The notes beneath the pieces are model-generated. The model saw nothing but the letters and a program-made list of their open reading frames with translations. It made no database searches and was not told where the DNA came from. From Verrucomicrobiaceae bacterium (GTDB lineage: Bacteria > Verrucomicrobiota > Verrucomicrobiia > Verrucomicrobiales > Verrucomicrobiaceae): DNA of 64,000 bases. Location: contig CANGYJ010000004.1 of the NCBI GenBank assembly GCA_947458455.1, forward strand, positions 248,001-312,000, written 5' to 3'. Positions 56,443-64,000 of the stretch are shown here, piece after piece. The translations under genes were made by a program, and so were the position numbers. The stretch's first letter is position 1; each line of letters starts with the position of its first letter.

Positions 56443-57855
56443 ATGAAAACCACATCTCTCCTCCGTCGCAGCCTCGCTGCTCTCACGCTCCTCGTTCCGG
56501 CTCTCGCCTTTGGTCAGGGCCAGCTCACGCCTCCGCCCTCCACCTTCTCTTATCTAGGAGAGCGGGCACTCGATGCCACCGGCAGTCCCGTGGCATCCAT
56601 GAAGACTCTTATGCACATCGATGCCGGTGAGCACATCCCCAGCCGCGATGCCGCCAAGCCAAAGCTCAACGGCAGCCTCGGCTATTACGAGCTGGACCAT
56701 CCTGGCCGATACTATCTCACCGAAAACCTCGCCAAACACATCATCATCGCCTCCGATAATGTGACGCTTGACCTCGGCGGCTTCGAGATTCGTTACTCCG
56801 GCGTGGGCACCGGCCCAGTGGCCGTCCAGGGAGCTGGCGGCCCGGTCATCTATCACCGCACGAAGGTGATGAACGGGCGCATCCGTGGAAACTGGATTCA
56901 GGGTGCCCTGCTCGGCAATGACAGCGTCGTGAACGGCGTGGATGTCTCCGAAATCGCCACCTATGGCATCAAGGTGGGCCATGACAGCCTTGTCTCTCAG
57001 TCCCGCGTGCGCGGCCCATGGCTGCCGGGGCCGGGCGCAGGTGCTCCAGGGCCTCACAGCGGCATCTACACCGGCACAGCATCCGTCATCAGCGCCTGCA
57101 CCTCCACGGGCATCCAGGGCATCGGCATTCAGGGCCAGGACAATGTGCGTGTGGTGGACTGCACCGTAAACGAGGTGGCCGGGTGTGGCATCGTCACCGC
57201 TCATGGCGGCGCGGTGGGAGGCAGCAGCGTGCGCACCTGTGGCGTCACCGGCTTTGATCTCAATCAAGGCAGCTCCCTGCATAACAGCACCGCCACCAGT
57301 TGCGGAGGTGCAGGCGTGCATGTGCGCAATGGCTGCTCGCTGCAAAACGTCACCAGCCTAAACAACTCCAGCCATGGCTTCCTCGTCGAAAACACCTCCC
57401 CGCCCGGCATGCCCCCCGTTTTCGATAATGCCACGAACCTCCTCCAGTGCGTGGCGCAAAACAACACGGGCGATGGCTTCCGCGTCACCAGCGAATGCTC
57501 CTTCACCCACTGCACCGCAGACCGCAATGGCATGCCAGGCATGATCGGCGGCCCTCCAGCCACCGGCGATGGCTTTTACTTCAGCGATCAATGCCGCCTC
57601 ACCAACTGCGTAGCGAGCAATAACCTCGCCGATGGCTACCACGGCAATCAGGGCAACACCATCGACCACTGCAGCGCCTCCTCGAACGGCAAATTCGGCG
57701 TCGAAGTCGCGAGTGATCAAAACAACGTCATCCACAGCAGCTTCCGCTCAAACACCATGGCTGCCATCCAGCCCGCTCCCGGCACTGGCGGCCTCGCCCC
57801 CGTGCAGACACCGAACACTCCAGGCGTGAATCCCTTCGCCAATCTCGGCCTCTGA
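56443..57855 (+). CDS. Secreted right-handed parallel beta-helix protein
   Basis: 470 residues with signal peptide MKTTSLLRRSLAALTLLVPALAFG. After GYYELDHPGRYYLTENLAKHIIIASDNVTLDLGGFEI, the body repeats N-G-V, G-I and C-T-xx-N-x motifs every 20-25 residues, as in NosD/pectate-lyase-like coils, and is rich in Cys, Gly and Asn. The ASTM-like catalytic residues of polysaccharide lyases are not identifiable. It is probably an extracellular structural or glycan-binding protein. The next gene follows in 35 bp. Confidence 0.85.
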   Translation: MKTTSLLRRSLAALTLLVPALAFGQGQLTPPPSTFSYLGERALDATGSPVASMKTLMHIDAGEHIPSRDAAKPKLNGSLGYYELDHPGRYYLTENLAKHIIIASDNVTLDLGGFEIRYSGVGTGPVAVQGAGGPVIYHRTKVMNGRIRGNWIQGALLGNDSVVNGVDVSEIATYGIKVGHDSLVSQSRVRGPWLPGPGAGAPGPHSGIYTGTASVISACTSTGIQGIGIQGQDNVRVVDCTVNEVAGCGIVTAHGGAVGGSSVRTCGVTGFDLNQGSSLHNSTATSCGGAGVHVRNGCSLQNVTSLNNSSHGFLVENTSPPGMPPVFDNATNLLQCVAQNNTGDGFRVTSECSFTHCTADRNGMPGMIGGPPATGDGFYFSDQCRLTNCVASNNLADGYHGNQGNTIDHCSASSNGKFGVEVASDQNNVIHSSFRSNTMAAIQPAPGTGGLAPVQTPNTPGVNPFANLGL

Positions 57856-57890
57856 TCCTCCCGCGTCGAAACAACGCACTCCTCACCGCC

Positions 57891-58892
57891 ATGAATCCCT
57901 TCCATCCTTTCAACCTGCGCCAGCCGCTGCTGCCGCCGCCTGCGAAGACGCCGCCCCTGCCACCTCCACCTCTGCTGCTCCCGCCTCCGGCGCTGCATGC
58001 GATGCTCATGCTCGTCTTTCTCGCCTCCGCCTCACTCGCCAGCGCCGCCAGCACCATCATCACCGGTTTTCATCACGCCTATGCCGCCAATCTCGGCTGG
58101 ACGAACTGGAAGCACGATACCTCCACGCCCAGCGGCATCTCTGCAGATCCGCTCATCTTGCGTGGTCACGCTTATGGAGCCAATTTCGGCTGGATCGATC
58201 TCGGTGATGGTGCCCCCGCCGGAGCAGATGGGCACTACACTCAGAGCGGGGGTGACATCGGCGTCAATCACGACGGCGCGGGAAACCTCAGCGGTCACGC
58301 CTACGCAGCCAACATCGGCTGGATCACCTTCGATCCCAGCATCGCCGTGCCGCCGCGGTTGGATCTCGTCACCGGAGCCTTCAGTGGCTACGCCTACGCC
58401 GCGAACTGCGGCTGGCTCTACCTCGGCGGACTAAAAACCACCCTCGCTCCCCTCGCCGATACCGATGGCAGCGGCGATGGCATCGCGGACTCGTGGGAGA
58501 TCGAAAAGGCCGCCGCCGCCGGTTACGGCTCCAGCCTGAGCTTGCTCGGTGCGAATGCGAACAGTGATTTCGACGGCGATGGCATCAGTGACCGCGATGA
58601 ATACCTCGCGGACACGAATCCCTTCAGCCCCGGCAGCCGCTTTGCCGTCACCGATTTCCAATTCGATCCGCTCACTGGAAACATCGACCTCGACTGGACC
58701 GGTAGCTCCCGCCGCAGCTTCACCATTTGGTGCAGCCGTGATTTGCAGACGTGGACGCAAGTCGGCAGCACGCAGACAGGTGGCAGCGCCGCCCTCTCCC
58801 TCGGCGGGCCATCCTCCAGCCATCTCTTCTTCCGCGTCAAAGCGGATGTGCCGCTGTCCCTCACCCCAGGTGGCGGCGGCCCAGGGATTTGA
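57891..58892 (+). CDS. Secreted protein with four HAYAANxGW repeats and calcium-binding-like loops
   Basis: 333 residues from the first ATG; an ATG at 58002 gives a compact signal peptide (MLMLVFLASASLASA) and may be the true start, because the 37 residues before it are almost only Pro, Leu and Ala. Four units follow: HHAYAANLGW (61-70), GHAYGANFGW (92-101), GHAYAANIGW and GYAYAANCGW. The C-terminal half has acidic DTDGSGDGIADSWE and DFDGDGISDRDEY, thrombospondin-3-like calcium loops, then an immunoglobulin-like beta region. No family name is recognised. It is close behind the beta-helix gene. Confidence 0.75.
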   Translation: MNPFHPFNLRQPLLPPPAKTPPLPPPPLLLPPPALHAMLMLVFLASASLASAASTIITGFHHAYAANLGWTNWKHDTSTPSGISADPLILRGHAYGANFGWIDLGDGAPAGADGHYTQSGGDIGVNHDGAGNLSGHAYAANIGWITFDPSIAVPPRLDLVTGAFSGYAYAANCGWLYLGGLKTTLAPLADTDGSGDGIADSWEIEKAAAAGYGSSLSLLGANANSDFDGDGISDRDEYLADTNPFSPGSRFAVTDFQFDPLTGNIDLDWTGSSRRSFTIWCSRDLQTWTQVGSTQTGGSAALSLGGPSSSHLFFRVKADVPLSLTPGGGGPGI

Positions 58893-58932
58893 GTGCGTGA
58901 TGGTTTTGACCTTCTCGGAACGTGTAGGAGCC

Positions 58933-59766
58933 ATGAAACCATGGCTCCTCTTCGTTTTGGCTCTCCCACTTGCTGCGGCGGAGCTGCCAGACATCCAAAG
59001 CGTGCCCGCAGATCTGGTCGTACCGGCTTTGAGCGATGAAAAACCAGCTCCAGGTAGGCGGGTGCGTCATGGCCTCGATGTTTTGTATCTTCCGACGGAT
59101 TGGCAAAAAGACACGAAGTGGCCAGTGATCGTCGAACTGGCCGGAAACGGCGGTTACAAGAACAAATATGGCGATGTGAGCACTGGGCTTCCCGAGGGCA
59201 GCAACCTTGGTTTCGGTCTTTCGGGAGGTCGCGGCCTCCTCTGGCTCTGCGTGCCGTATTTGAATGCGAAAGGCGATCAGGTGGCCATCTCCTGGTGGGG
59301 GGACAAACCAGCCTATGATCCGCAGCCGACGCTCAAACACCTCCGCGAAAGCGTAACGGGCATCTGCCGCGATTTCGGCGGTGATCCGACGAAGGTCGTG
59401 CTCGCCGGTTTTTCACGCGGAGCCATTGCCTGCGGTTACCTCGGCCTTCACGACGACGAAACCGCGAAGCTGTGGTGCGGCTTCTTTGCTTACAGCCACT
59501 TCGACGGCGTCAAGAAGTGGCCTTATCCGGGCTCAGGTCGTGACTCGGCCCTCGCGAGACTTCAGCGGCTCGGCCAACGCCCGGTCTTCATCTGCGGTGA
59601 AGGCTCCAACACTCAAGAAACGGAGTCCTACCTCCGCCCACTGCTTCCGAATGCCGATCTCACCTTCCTGAGCACGGGCTTTCGCAATCACAACGATGCC
59701 TGGACGCTGCGCCCGAGTGAGGCCCGCGAAAAGGCACGCGAGTGGCTGCATCGAGTCGTGAAGTGA
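58933..59766 (+). CDS. Secreted alpha/beta-hydrolase
   Basis: 277 residues with signal peptide MKPWLLFVLALPLAAA. The nucleophile elbow is GFSRGA (GxSxG), preceded by WPVIVELAGNGGYKNKYGD with an oxyanion-type GNGG, and a late histidine lies in GFRNHNDAW. The fold resembles polyhydroxybutyrate depolymerase/esterase-like hydrolases of Planctomycetes and Verrucomicrobia. Substrate unknown. It ends 1 bp before the convergent TPR gene. Confidence 0.83.
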   Translation: MKPWLLFVLALPLAAAELPDIQSVPADLVVPALSDEKPAPGRRVRHGLDVLYLPTDWQKDTKWPVIVELAGNGGYKNKYGDVSTGLPEGSNLGFGLSGGRGLLWLCVPYLNAKGDQVAISWWGDKPAYDPQPTLKHLRESVTGICRDFGGDPTKVVLAGFSRGAIACGYLGLHDDETAKLWCGFFAYSHFDGVKKWPYPGSGRDSALARLQRLGQRPVFICGEGSNTQETESYLRPLLPNADLTFLSTGFRNHNDAWTLRPSEAREKAREWLHRVVK

Positions 59767-59767
59767 G

Positions 59768-61576
59768 TCACTTCTTCTCCGTGTCGCCGAGGCCTTTCCA
59801 TTGCTTGAGCGTCTTTTCGATGCGCTCGCGGATTTTCGGGAAGGGCGTTTTCAAAGCGTGGGCACGTTCGAGGTAGTCGAGGGCCTTCGTGGCATCGCCG
59901 AGCTGTTTGTGAGCGAGGGCGATGTGCTCGAGGATCTCGGCGTCCTCACTTTGAATCTCGGGGATGAGCTTTTCGGCGCGTTGGAAGTCGGCGAGGGCCT
60001 TGGCAAAATCACCCTTCTTGAAATGGAACCAGCCGAGGCTGTCGATGTAAGCGGCGTTGTCCGGGGAAAGCTCGTTGGCCTTGGCGATGAGTTCGCCGGC
60101 TTTGTCCAGGTTCTTGCTTTGCTCGAGCCACATGTAGCCGAGGAAGTTCATCGTGTTGGCAGCGGCCTCAGATTTTTCCCTCGGCGTGAGAGTGATGGAT
60201 TTCTCCAGCATGCGGGAGGCATCATCCAAGCGCCCCAAGTGCTCCAAAGTGCTGCCGTATTGATAGTAGAAGGTGTGGTCGAGCAGCTCGGACTGCGAAG
60301 CACTGGCGAGCTGCTCGGCATCGGCGAAGTGCTTCGCGGCCTTTTTGTGCAGCTCGCGTGCCCGGCAGGAAAGGGCGAGCTGGAAGTGCGTGAGCGGCTG
60401 CTCGGGGAAGATTTTGACCGCTCGCTCGCCGAGGAGGCCCATGCGGTCAAACTGCCGCGTCTGCCACAGCAACGAGCCGAGGAAGAGGTAATCGTTCACT
60501 TCGCCGGAGCCCTGCTGAATGGCGGCTTCGAGCGGCGGGATGGCTTTATCCGGCTTGTCCCGCTTTTCATACTCGCGGGCCAGCAGACGGAGGTGATCGA
60601 TTTCCTCCGAGGACTGCTTGGTGATGGCTTCGAGCATGGCGAGCGACTTCTCGGCTTCGCCAGAGGCCTCGTACATGCGGAAGAGGACTTTGCGGGCTTG
60701 CAAGCTGTTGTGCTGCTTCACGAGCTTTTCGCAGAGTTCGCGACTGCGGGTGAGCTCGTTGGTGAGGAGGTAATGCTGCGCCACCTCGAGCTGGATGTCC
60801 TCCGAATTGGCCGGGGTGACGTGGGCGAGCGCTTGATCGAAAAACGGGGCCACTTTGGCGAGGTGCTCGGTGCGCTGCTCGATCTGGCCGAGCGGCCACA
60901 CGCGTTCGGCGGTGGTGGCGAGATCGAGCCAGAAGCGTGGATCGGTGCTGTCCTGCTTCGCCGCCTGCTCCATCACGGCGATGGCCGCGTCACGCTTGTT
61001 TTGCGTGAGATGATGCATCACGGCGGCCTCATAGACGGCGGCGTGACGCGGATATTTTTGCAGAGCCGTCGTTACCGCCTTCGCGGCGCGGTCATCCTTC
61101 TCGAAAACATCCTCCGGCGGGTAGGTGCTGGCAAAGCGGGCTAGATTGAGCAGCGGTTCCGGGCTACCCGGATTGGCCTGGATGGCCTCGTCGAGGATTT
61201 TGAGGGCGGCTTCGCGTCCTTCGAATTGCAAGGCCATGCCCGCCGTGTGGTTGGCGAGTTCCGCGTTGGTGGGATCCGCTTTGAAAACGGCCCGGTAATG
61301 CTCCAGCGCCTGCCGGAGCTTTCCCGCCGTCTCGAATTGCAGCGCGGCGCTGTATTGCGCCATGGCATCCGCGTTCGCCGCGCCACGTGGCGTGAGGAGC
61401 AGGTCCGATTTCGGCGGCGGCAGCTTTCCAAGGGACATGTCCGCGTCGGAGGCGGCATGAAGAGGAAGCCAGATCAGTCCGATCTGGCACATTAACAGCC
61501 CCCAACTTCTCGACGCAGGTGCGTCAAGAAGTGCGGCGACTCGAATCACTCGAATCACTCTTCGGGGGCTGATCAT
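59768..61576 (-). CDS. Tetratricopeptide repeat protein
   Basis: 602 residues. TPR units are clear from about residue 60 (ALQFETAGKLRQALEHYRAVFKADPTN) to the C-terminus (SLGWFHFKKGDFAKALADFQRAEK, DATKALDYLERAHAL), about ten or more. The first ~30 residues are read from a dyad repeat; the hydrophobic LLMCQIGLIWLPLHAAS behind it is a possible signal peptide, and 61492 is an alternative start. It is probably a periplasmic scaffold. It is the last gene of a hisG-mS38-TPR run on the minus strand, 17 bp after the small gene. Confidence 0.85.
   Translation of the reverse strand: MISPRRVIRVIRVAALLDAPASRSWGLLMCQIGLIWLPLHAASDADMSLGKLPPPKSDLLLTPRGAANADAMAQYSAALQFETAGKLRQALEHYRAVFKADPTNAELANHTAGMALQFEGREAALKILDEAIQANPGSPEPLLNLARFASTYPPEDVFEKDDRAAKAVTTALQKYPRHAAVYEAAVMHHLTQNKRDAAIAVMEQAAKQDSTDPRFWLDLATTAERVWPLGQIEQRTEHLAKVAPFFDQALAHVTPANSEDIQLEVAQHYLLTNELTRSRELCEKLVKQHNSLQARKVLFRMYEASGEAEKSLAMLEAITKQSSEEIDHLRLLAREYEKRDKPDKAIPPLEAAIQQGSGEVNDYLFLGSLLWQTRQFDRMGLLGERAVKIFPEQPLTHFQLALSCRARELHKKAAKHFADAEQLASASQSELLDHTFYYQYGSTLEHLGRLDDASRMLEKSITLTPREKSEAAANTMNFLGYMWLEQSKNLDKAGELIAKANELSPDNAAYIDSLGWFHFKKGDFAKALADFQRAEKLIPEIQSEDAEILEHIALAHKQLGDATKALDYLERAHALKTPFPKIRERIEKTLKQWKGLGDTEKK
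61505..61532. repeat. Short dyad ACTTCTcGACGCA / TGCGTCaAGAAGT
   Basis: Imperfect 13-bp inverted arms with a 2-base loop, inside the 5' end of the TPR reading frame. The adjacent CGAATCACTCGAATCACTC is a short tandem duplication. Confidence 0.55.
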
Positions 61577-61593
61577 GCCGCGGAGGCTAGCTT

Positions 61594-61698
61594 TTACGAC
61601 TTGTAGCGCAAACGCTTCTTATGACGGTTCGCACGCATGCGCTTCTTGCGCTTGTGCTTGTTGATCTTCGTTTTTCTCCGCTTTTTGAGCGATCCCAT
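61594..61698 (-). CDS. Tiny mS38/AURKAIP1-COX24-like ribosomal protein
   Basis: 34 residues: MGSLKKRRKTKINKHKRKKR followed by MRANRHKKRLRYKS. The composition (more than half Lys/Arg) and the KRRKxKINKHKRKKR core match the AURKAIP1/COX24 domain, the bacterial counterpart of mitochondrial small-subunit protein mS38, found in Bacteroidetes and Verrucomicrobia. It is probably a small-ribosomal-subunit protein contacting 16S rRNA. A clear AAGGAG site lies 10 bases before the ATG. It sits 39 bp downstream of hisG. Confidence 0.82.
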   Translation of the reverse strand: MGSLKKRRKTKINKHKRKKRMRANRHKKRLRYKS

Positions 61699-61708
61699 GG
61701 TCGGTGTT

Positions 61709-61714
61709 CTCCTT
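61709..61714 (-). promoter_or_regulatory. Shine-Dalgarno site of the mS38-like gene
   Basis: AAGGAG on the minus strand, 10 bases from the ATG. Most genes in this window lack such a clear site, which supports translation of the tiny gene. Confidence 0.75.
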
Positions 61715-61737
61715 GTGGTTTTGGCTTAGTCCCAGTG

Positions 61738-62622
61738 TTAGTGGACGATTTTATTGAGAGGATATTCCACGATGCCCTCGGCACCCAGCGCTTTGAGGCG
61801 CGGGATGATGAGACGCACGGTGGCCTCGGCAATGACAGTTTCGACGGCAACCCAGTCGCATCCGGCGAGCTGGGAGACGGTGGGTGAGCGCTGCGAGGGC
61901 AGCACGGCGACGACCTCCGCCACCTTGGCGGCGGGGACGTTCATCTTGAGGCCCACCTTGTCGCGGGCTTCGAGAGCGCCTTTGAGCAGCATGACGATGG
62001 TCTCCATCTTCTCACGCTTCCAGGCGTCCTTGGCGGCGGCCCGGCTGCTCACAAATTGAGGGTAGCTCTCCATGATCGTGTCCACGATGCGCAGCTTGTT
62101 CGCTCGCAGCGAGGAGCCGGTCTCCGTGATGTCCACAATGGCATCGACGAGTTCCGGCACTTTCACCTCCGTGGCACCCCAGCTAAATTCGACCTCGGCC
62201 TTCACGCCGTGGCTTTCCAGGTAGCGCTGCGTGAGGCCCACGGCCTCCGTGGCGATGCGCTTGCCCTGCAAATCCTTGACGCTCTGAATGGGAGAATCAT
62301 CCGGCACCACGAGCACCCAGCGTGTGGGCTTCGAGGTGGCCTTCGAGTAGCGCAAATCGGTGATCACCTCCACATCGGCACCGTTTTCGGCGATCCAATC
62401 ACGCCCGGTGATGCCGCAATCGAGGAAGCCATGATCCACATAGCGCCCGATCTCCTGTGCTCGCAGCAGGCGCAGTTCCAGCTCATCATCGTCCACCGTG
62501 GGGCGATAGGAACGGCTGGAGACGACCACATTGAATCCCGCCCGCTTGAAAAGCTCGAGCGTAGGCTCCTGCAGGCTGCCCTTTGGCAGGCCGAGGCGGA
62601 GAGTGTTTTTCGATTCAGACAT
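61738..62622 (-). CDS. hisG: ATP phosphoribosyltransferase, long form
   Basis: 294 residues, the length of the long HisG that carries its own C-terminal regulatory ACT-like domain and needs no HisZ. It condenses ATP with PRPP in the first step of histidine synthesis. Landmarks: [37 protein letters not shown], the PRPP loop [19 protein letters not shown], and the C-terminal [18 protein letters not shown] regulatory region that binds histidine. The start [10 protein letters not shown] follows a frame of no conservation. No other his gene is adjacent. Confidence 0.96.
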   Translation of the reverse strand: MSESKNTLRLGLPKGSLQEPTLELFKRAGFNVVVSSRSYRPTVDDDELELRLLRAQEIGRYVDHGFLDCGITGRDWIAENGADVEVITDLRYSKATSKPTRWVLVVPDDSPIQSVKDLQGKRIATEAVGLTQRYLESHGVKAEVEFSWGATEVKVPELVDAIVDITETGSSLRANKLRIVDTIMESYPQFVSSRAAAKDAWKREKMETIVMLLKGALEARDKVGLKMNVPAAKVAEVVAVLPSQRSPTVSQLAGCDWVAVETVIAEATVRLIIPRLKALGAEGIVEYPLNKIVH

Positions 62623-62721
62623 GTGGGGTTCCGGGGAAAGGGGGGCGGAGATTAACGGCTTTTCCCCGGCTGGCGAGGGTTTTTTCAGGGCCGTTTGTCT
62701 CTCCAAGTGCCGCAAAAGGCT

Positions 62722-64000
62722 TTATTTCGTGGCGATACCCGCCTCACCGGCCTCCCAGGCCATGCCGCAGGCCCGAATCGCCACCGCCGTGGCTCCGGCT
62801 GGCCATTCGGTGCTGAGCTGGTCTTTGAAGAAGGATTTCCACGTCACCCAACGGCCGCCGATCTGAGCCTGGAGCACCCACCAGCGAGTCTGCGACATCC
62901 AGCGTTCGTCGCCGTGCTTCCACTCGACGTGCATTTTGCCCTCCGGCTGGGTTTTGCCGACGAGCGGGGCGGGCAGCAGCGCCTGGCTCAGCCACGGCGA
63001 AGACGGCGGGATGGCGTGCGTGGTGTAGGCACGCTCCATCGTGTAGGTGGCGATCTTGCCGGTGTTCTTGTGCAAAGCACCGAAGTTCCAATGAAAGTGC
63101 CCGGGGGTCATTTTGAGGCCGCGTTCACGCAGCACACTCATCTGGCGGAGGATTTCACCGGCGACGCGATCGGTGCCGATGTTCGAGGTGTTCATGCCAG
63201 GCCAGATGTGACGGCCTTGCGTGTTCTGCTCCAGCCACCAGTCGTAGTAGGTGGTGAAGCCGAGCTTCGGCCGGTCGATGGTCCAGTAGAGCTGCGGGGT
63301 GAAATAATCGACCCAGCCGTTTTGCAGCCACTTCTTCGAGTCCGCGCCGAGGTCCTCATACGGATCGAGACCACCGCCAGTGCCTTCGGGATGATTCGGA
63401 CGCCACAGGCCGAAGGGGCTGATGCCGAACTTCACATAGCGTTTGATGGCTTTGATGCCCTCGTAAGTGGCCTGCACGGTCTGATCCACATTCTGGCGTC
63501 GCCAGGCGGTGAGTTCCAAAGGACCGCCCGTGGCTTTGTAGCGGGCGTAAGTGTCCGCATCGGGGAATTCGACCTTCTTTTTGTCCGGGCCGGTGATTGG
63601 GTAGGGGTAGAAGTAATCGTCGATGTGAATGCCATCCACATCGTAGCGACGCGTCACATCCAACATGACGGCGACGGCCTGCTGACGCACCTCCGGCACG
63701 CCAGGGTTCATCCACCAGTCGATGTTGTATTTCATCGTCCACTCCGGGTGCTTGCGGCGGATGTGATCCGCGCTTGGCGCATGCTTTTCACCGGCGAGCG
63801 CCCGGTAAGGATTGAACCAGGCATGCAGCTCCATGCCACGTTTGTGCGCCTCGTTAACGGCGAACTCAAGCGGGTCCCAACCGGGTGATTTACCCATCGC
63901 TCCCATCAAGAAGGGTGACCACGGTTCGATCTCGGAGGCATACATGGCATCGCCCGCAGGCCGCACCTGGAAGATGAGCGCATTGAGGCGCAGCTTCGCG
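62722..64000 (-). CDS. GHL10-type glycoside hydrolase-like protein (5' end outside window)
   Basis: At least 426 residues are visible, open to the window edge. The barrel shows GMELHAWFNPYRALAG, YDVDGIHIDDYFYPYPITGPD with the family's acidic pair, and ISPFGLWRPNHPEG, all typical of the GHL10/DUF187 family of putative glycan hydrolases (YngK-like). The C-terminal ~120 residues (MHVEWKHGDERWMSQTRWWVLQAQIGG) form a separate beta-rich domain. The signal peptide, if any, lies outside. It would be a secreted or periplasmic glycosidase; substrate unproven. Confidence 0.88.
   Translation of the reverse strand, partial: AKLRLNALIFQVRPAGDAMYASEIEPWSPFLMGAMGKSPGWDPLEFAVNEAHKRGMELHAWFNPYRALAGEKHAPSADHIRRKHPEWTMKYNIDWWMNPGVPEVRQQAVAVMLDVTRRYDVDGIHIDDYFYPYPITGPDKKKVEFPDADTYARYKATGGPLELTAWRRQNVDQTVQATYEGIKAIKRYVKFGISPFGLWRPNHPEGTGGGLDPYEDLGADSKKWLQNGWVDYFTPQLYWTIDRPKLGFTTYYDWWLEQNTQGRHIWPGMNTSNIGTDRVAGEILRQMSVLRERGLKMTPGHFHWNFGALHKNTGKIATYTMERAYTTHAIPPSSPWLSQALLPAPLVGKTQPEGKMHVEWKHGDERWMSQTRWWVLQAQIGGRWVTWKSFFKDQLSTEWPAGATAVAIRACGMAWEAGEAGIATK

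Noticed and set aside
1..64000. tRNA, rRNA or CRISPR loci
   Set aside because: No cloverleaf with a T-loop consensus, no rRNA stretch and no regularly spaced direct repeats were seen by reading; a dedicated scan was not possible.

Overview
The window looks like chromosome from a high-GC member of the Verrucomicrobiota, probably a Prosthecobacter-like Verrucomicrobiaceae. The evidence is the gene content: two DUF1501 proteins and a remnant of a third, one DUF1549/DUF1553 cytochrome, one DUF1552 protein, three large propeller/HEAT/cytochrome c proteins (DUF7133 type), a DUF6807 (PmoA-like) protein, a PEP-CTERM protein, several Tat-type RRxFL leaders and a secreted STN-type domain. No rRNA, tRNA, CRISPR array, prophage or classical insertion sequence was seen.

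Layout: 1-4 kb holds a FabG-like reductase end, an Smr protein, an orphan histidine kinase, a sigma factor and two tandem small heat-shock proteins. 4-19 kb holds TerC, an amidohydrolase, two propeller cytochromes, an EVE protein, a D-threonine-aldolase-like enzyme, a GT1 glycosyltransferase, a class V aminotransferase and an acyltransferase with an inserted ankyrin domain. 19-31 kb holds the DUF1549/DUF1501 pair, a PEP-CTERM trypsin-like protease and a minus-strand run of five genes (phosphatase, two membrane/coiled-coil proteins, a lipoprotein, then further upstream a DUF3298 protein). 31-42 kb holds ahcY, a DUF6807 gene and a four-helix-bundle gene embedded in repeats, the third propeller cytochrome, a sulfite-oxidase-like molybdoenzyme translationally coupled to its cytochrome, a second DUF1501 gene and an M29-like peptidase. 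42-54 kb holds TauE, an MFS transporter, SecG, OsmC, SbcC, an S9 peptidase, a GxxExxY gene in repeats, a proline racemase-family enzyme, DUF1552 and a GT2. 54-64 kb holds two dipeptide-type ABC permeases, a beta-helix protein, a protein with HAYAANxGW repeats, a secreted hydrolase, a TPR protein, a 34-residue mS38-like protein, hisG and the end of a GHL10-type glycosidase.

The most striking feature is the number of dyad repeats. At least six families of imperfect or perfect inverted repeats (arms 11-30 bp, 12-180 bp apart) sit between genes, and several have entered coding sequence in frame: inside the SbcC coiled coil, inside a propeller cytochrome, and at the N- or C-termini of secreted proteins. 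Two small genes, a GxxExxY PD-(D/E)XK-like protein and a four-helix-bundle (23S-IVP type) protein, are each tightly sandwiched between two copies of one repeat family. I propose, as inference only, that these are repeat-associated gene cassettes comparable in logic to REP/RAYT systems.
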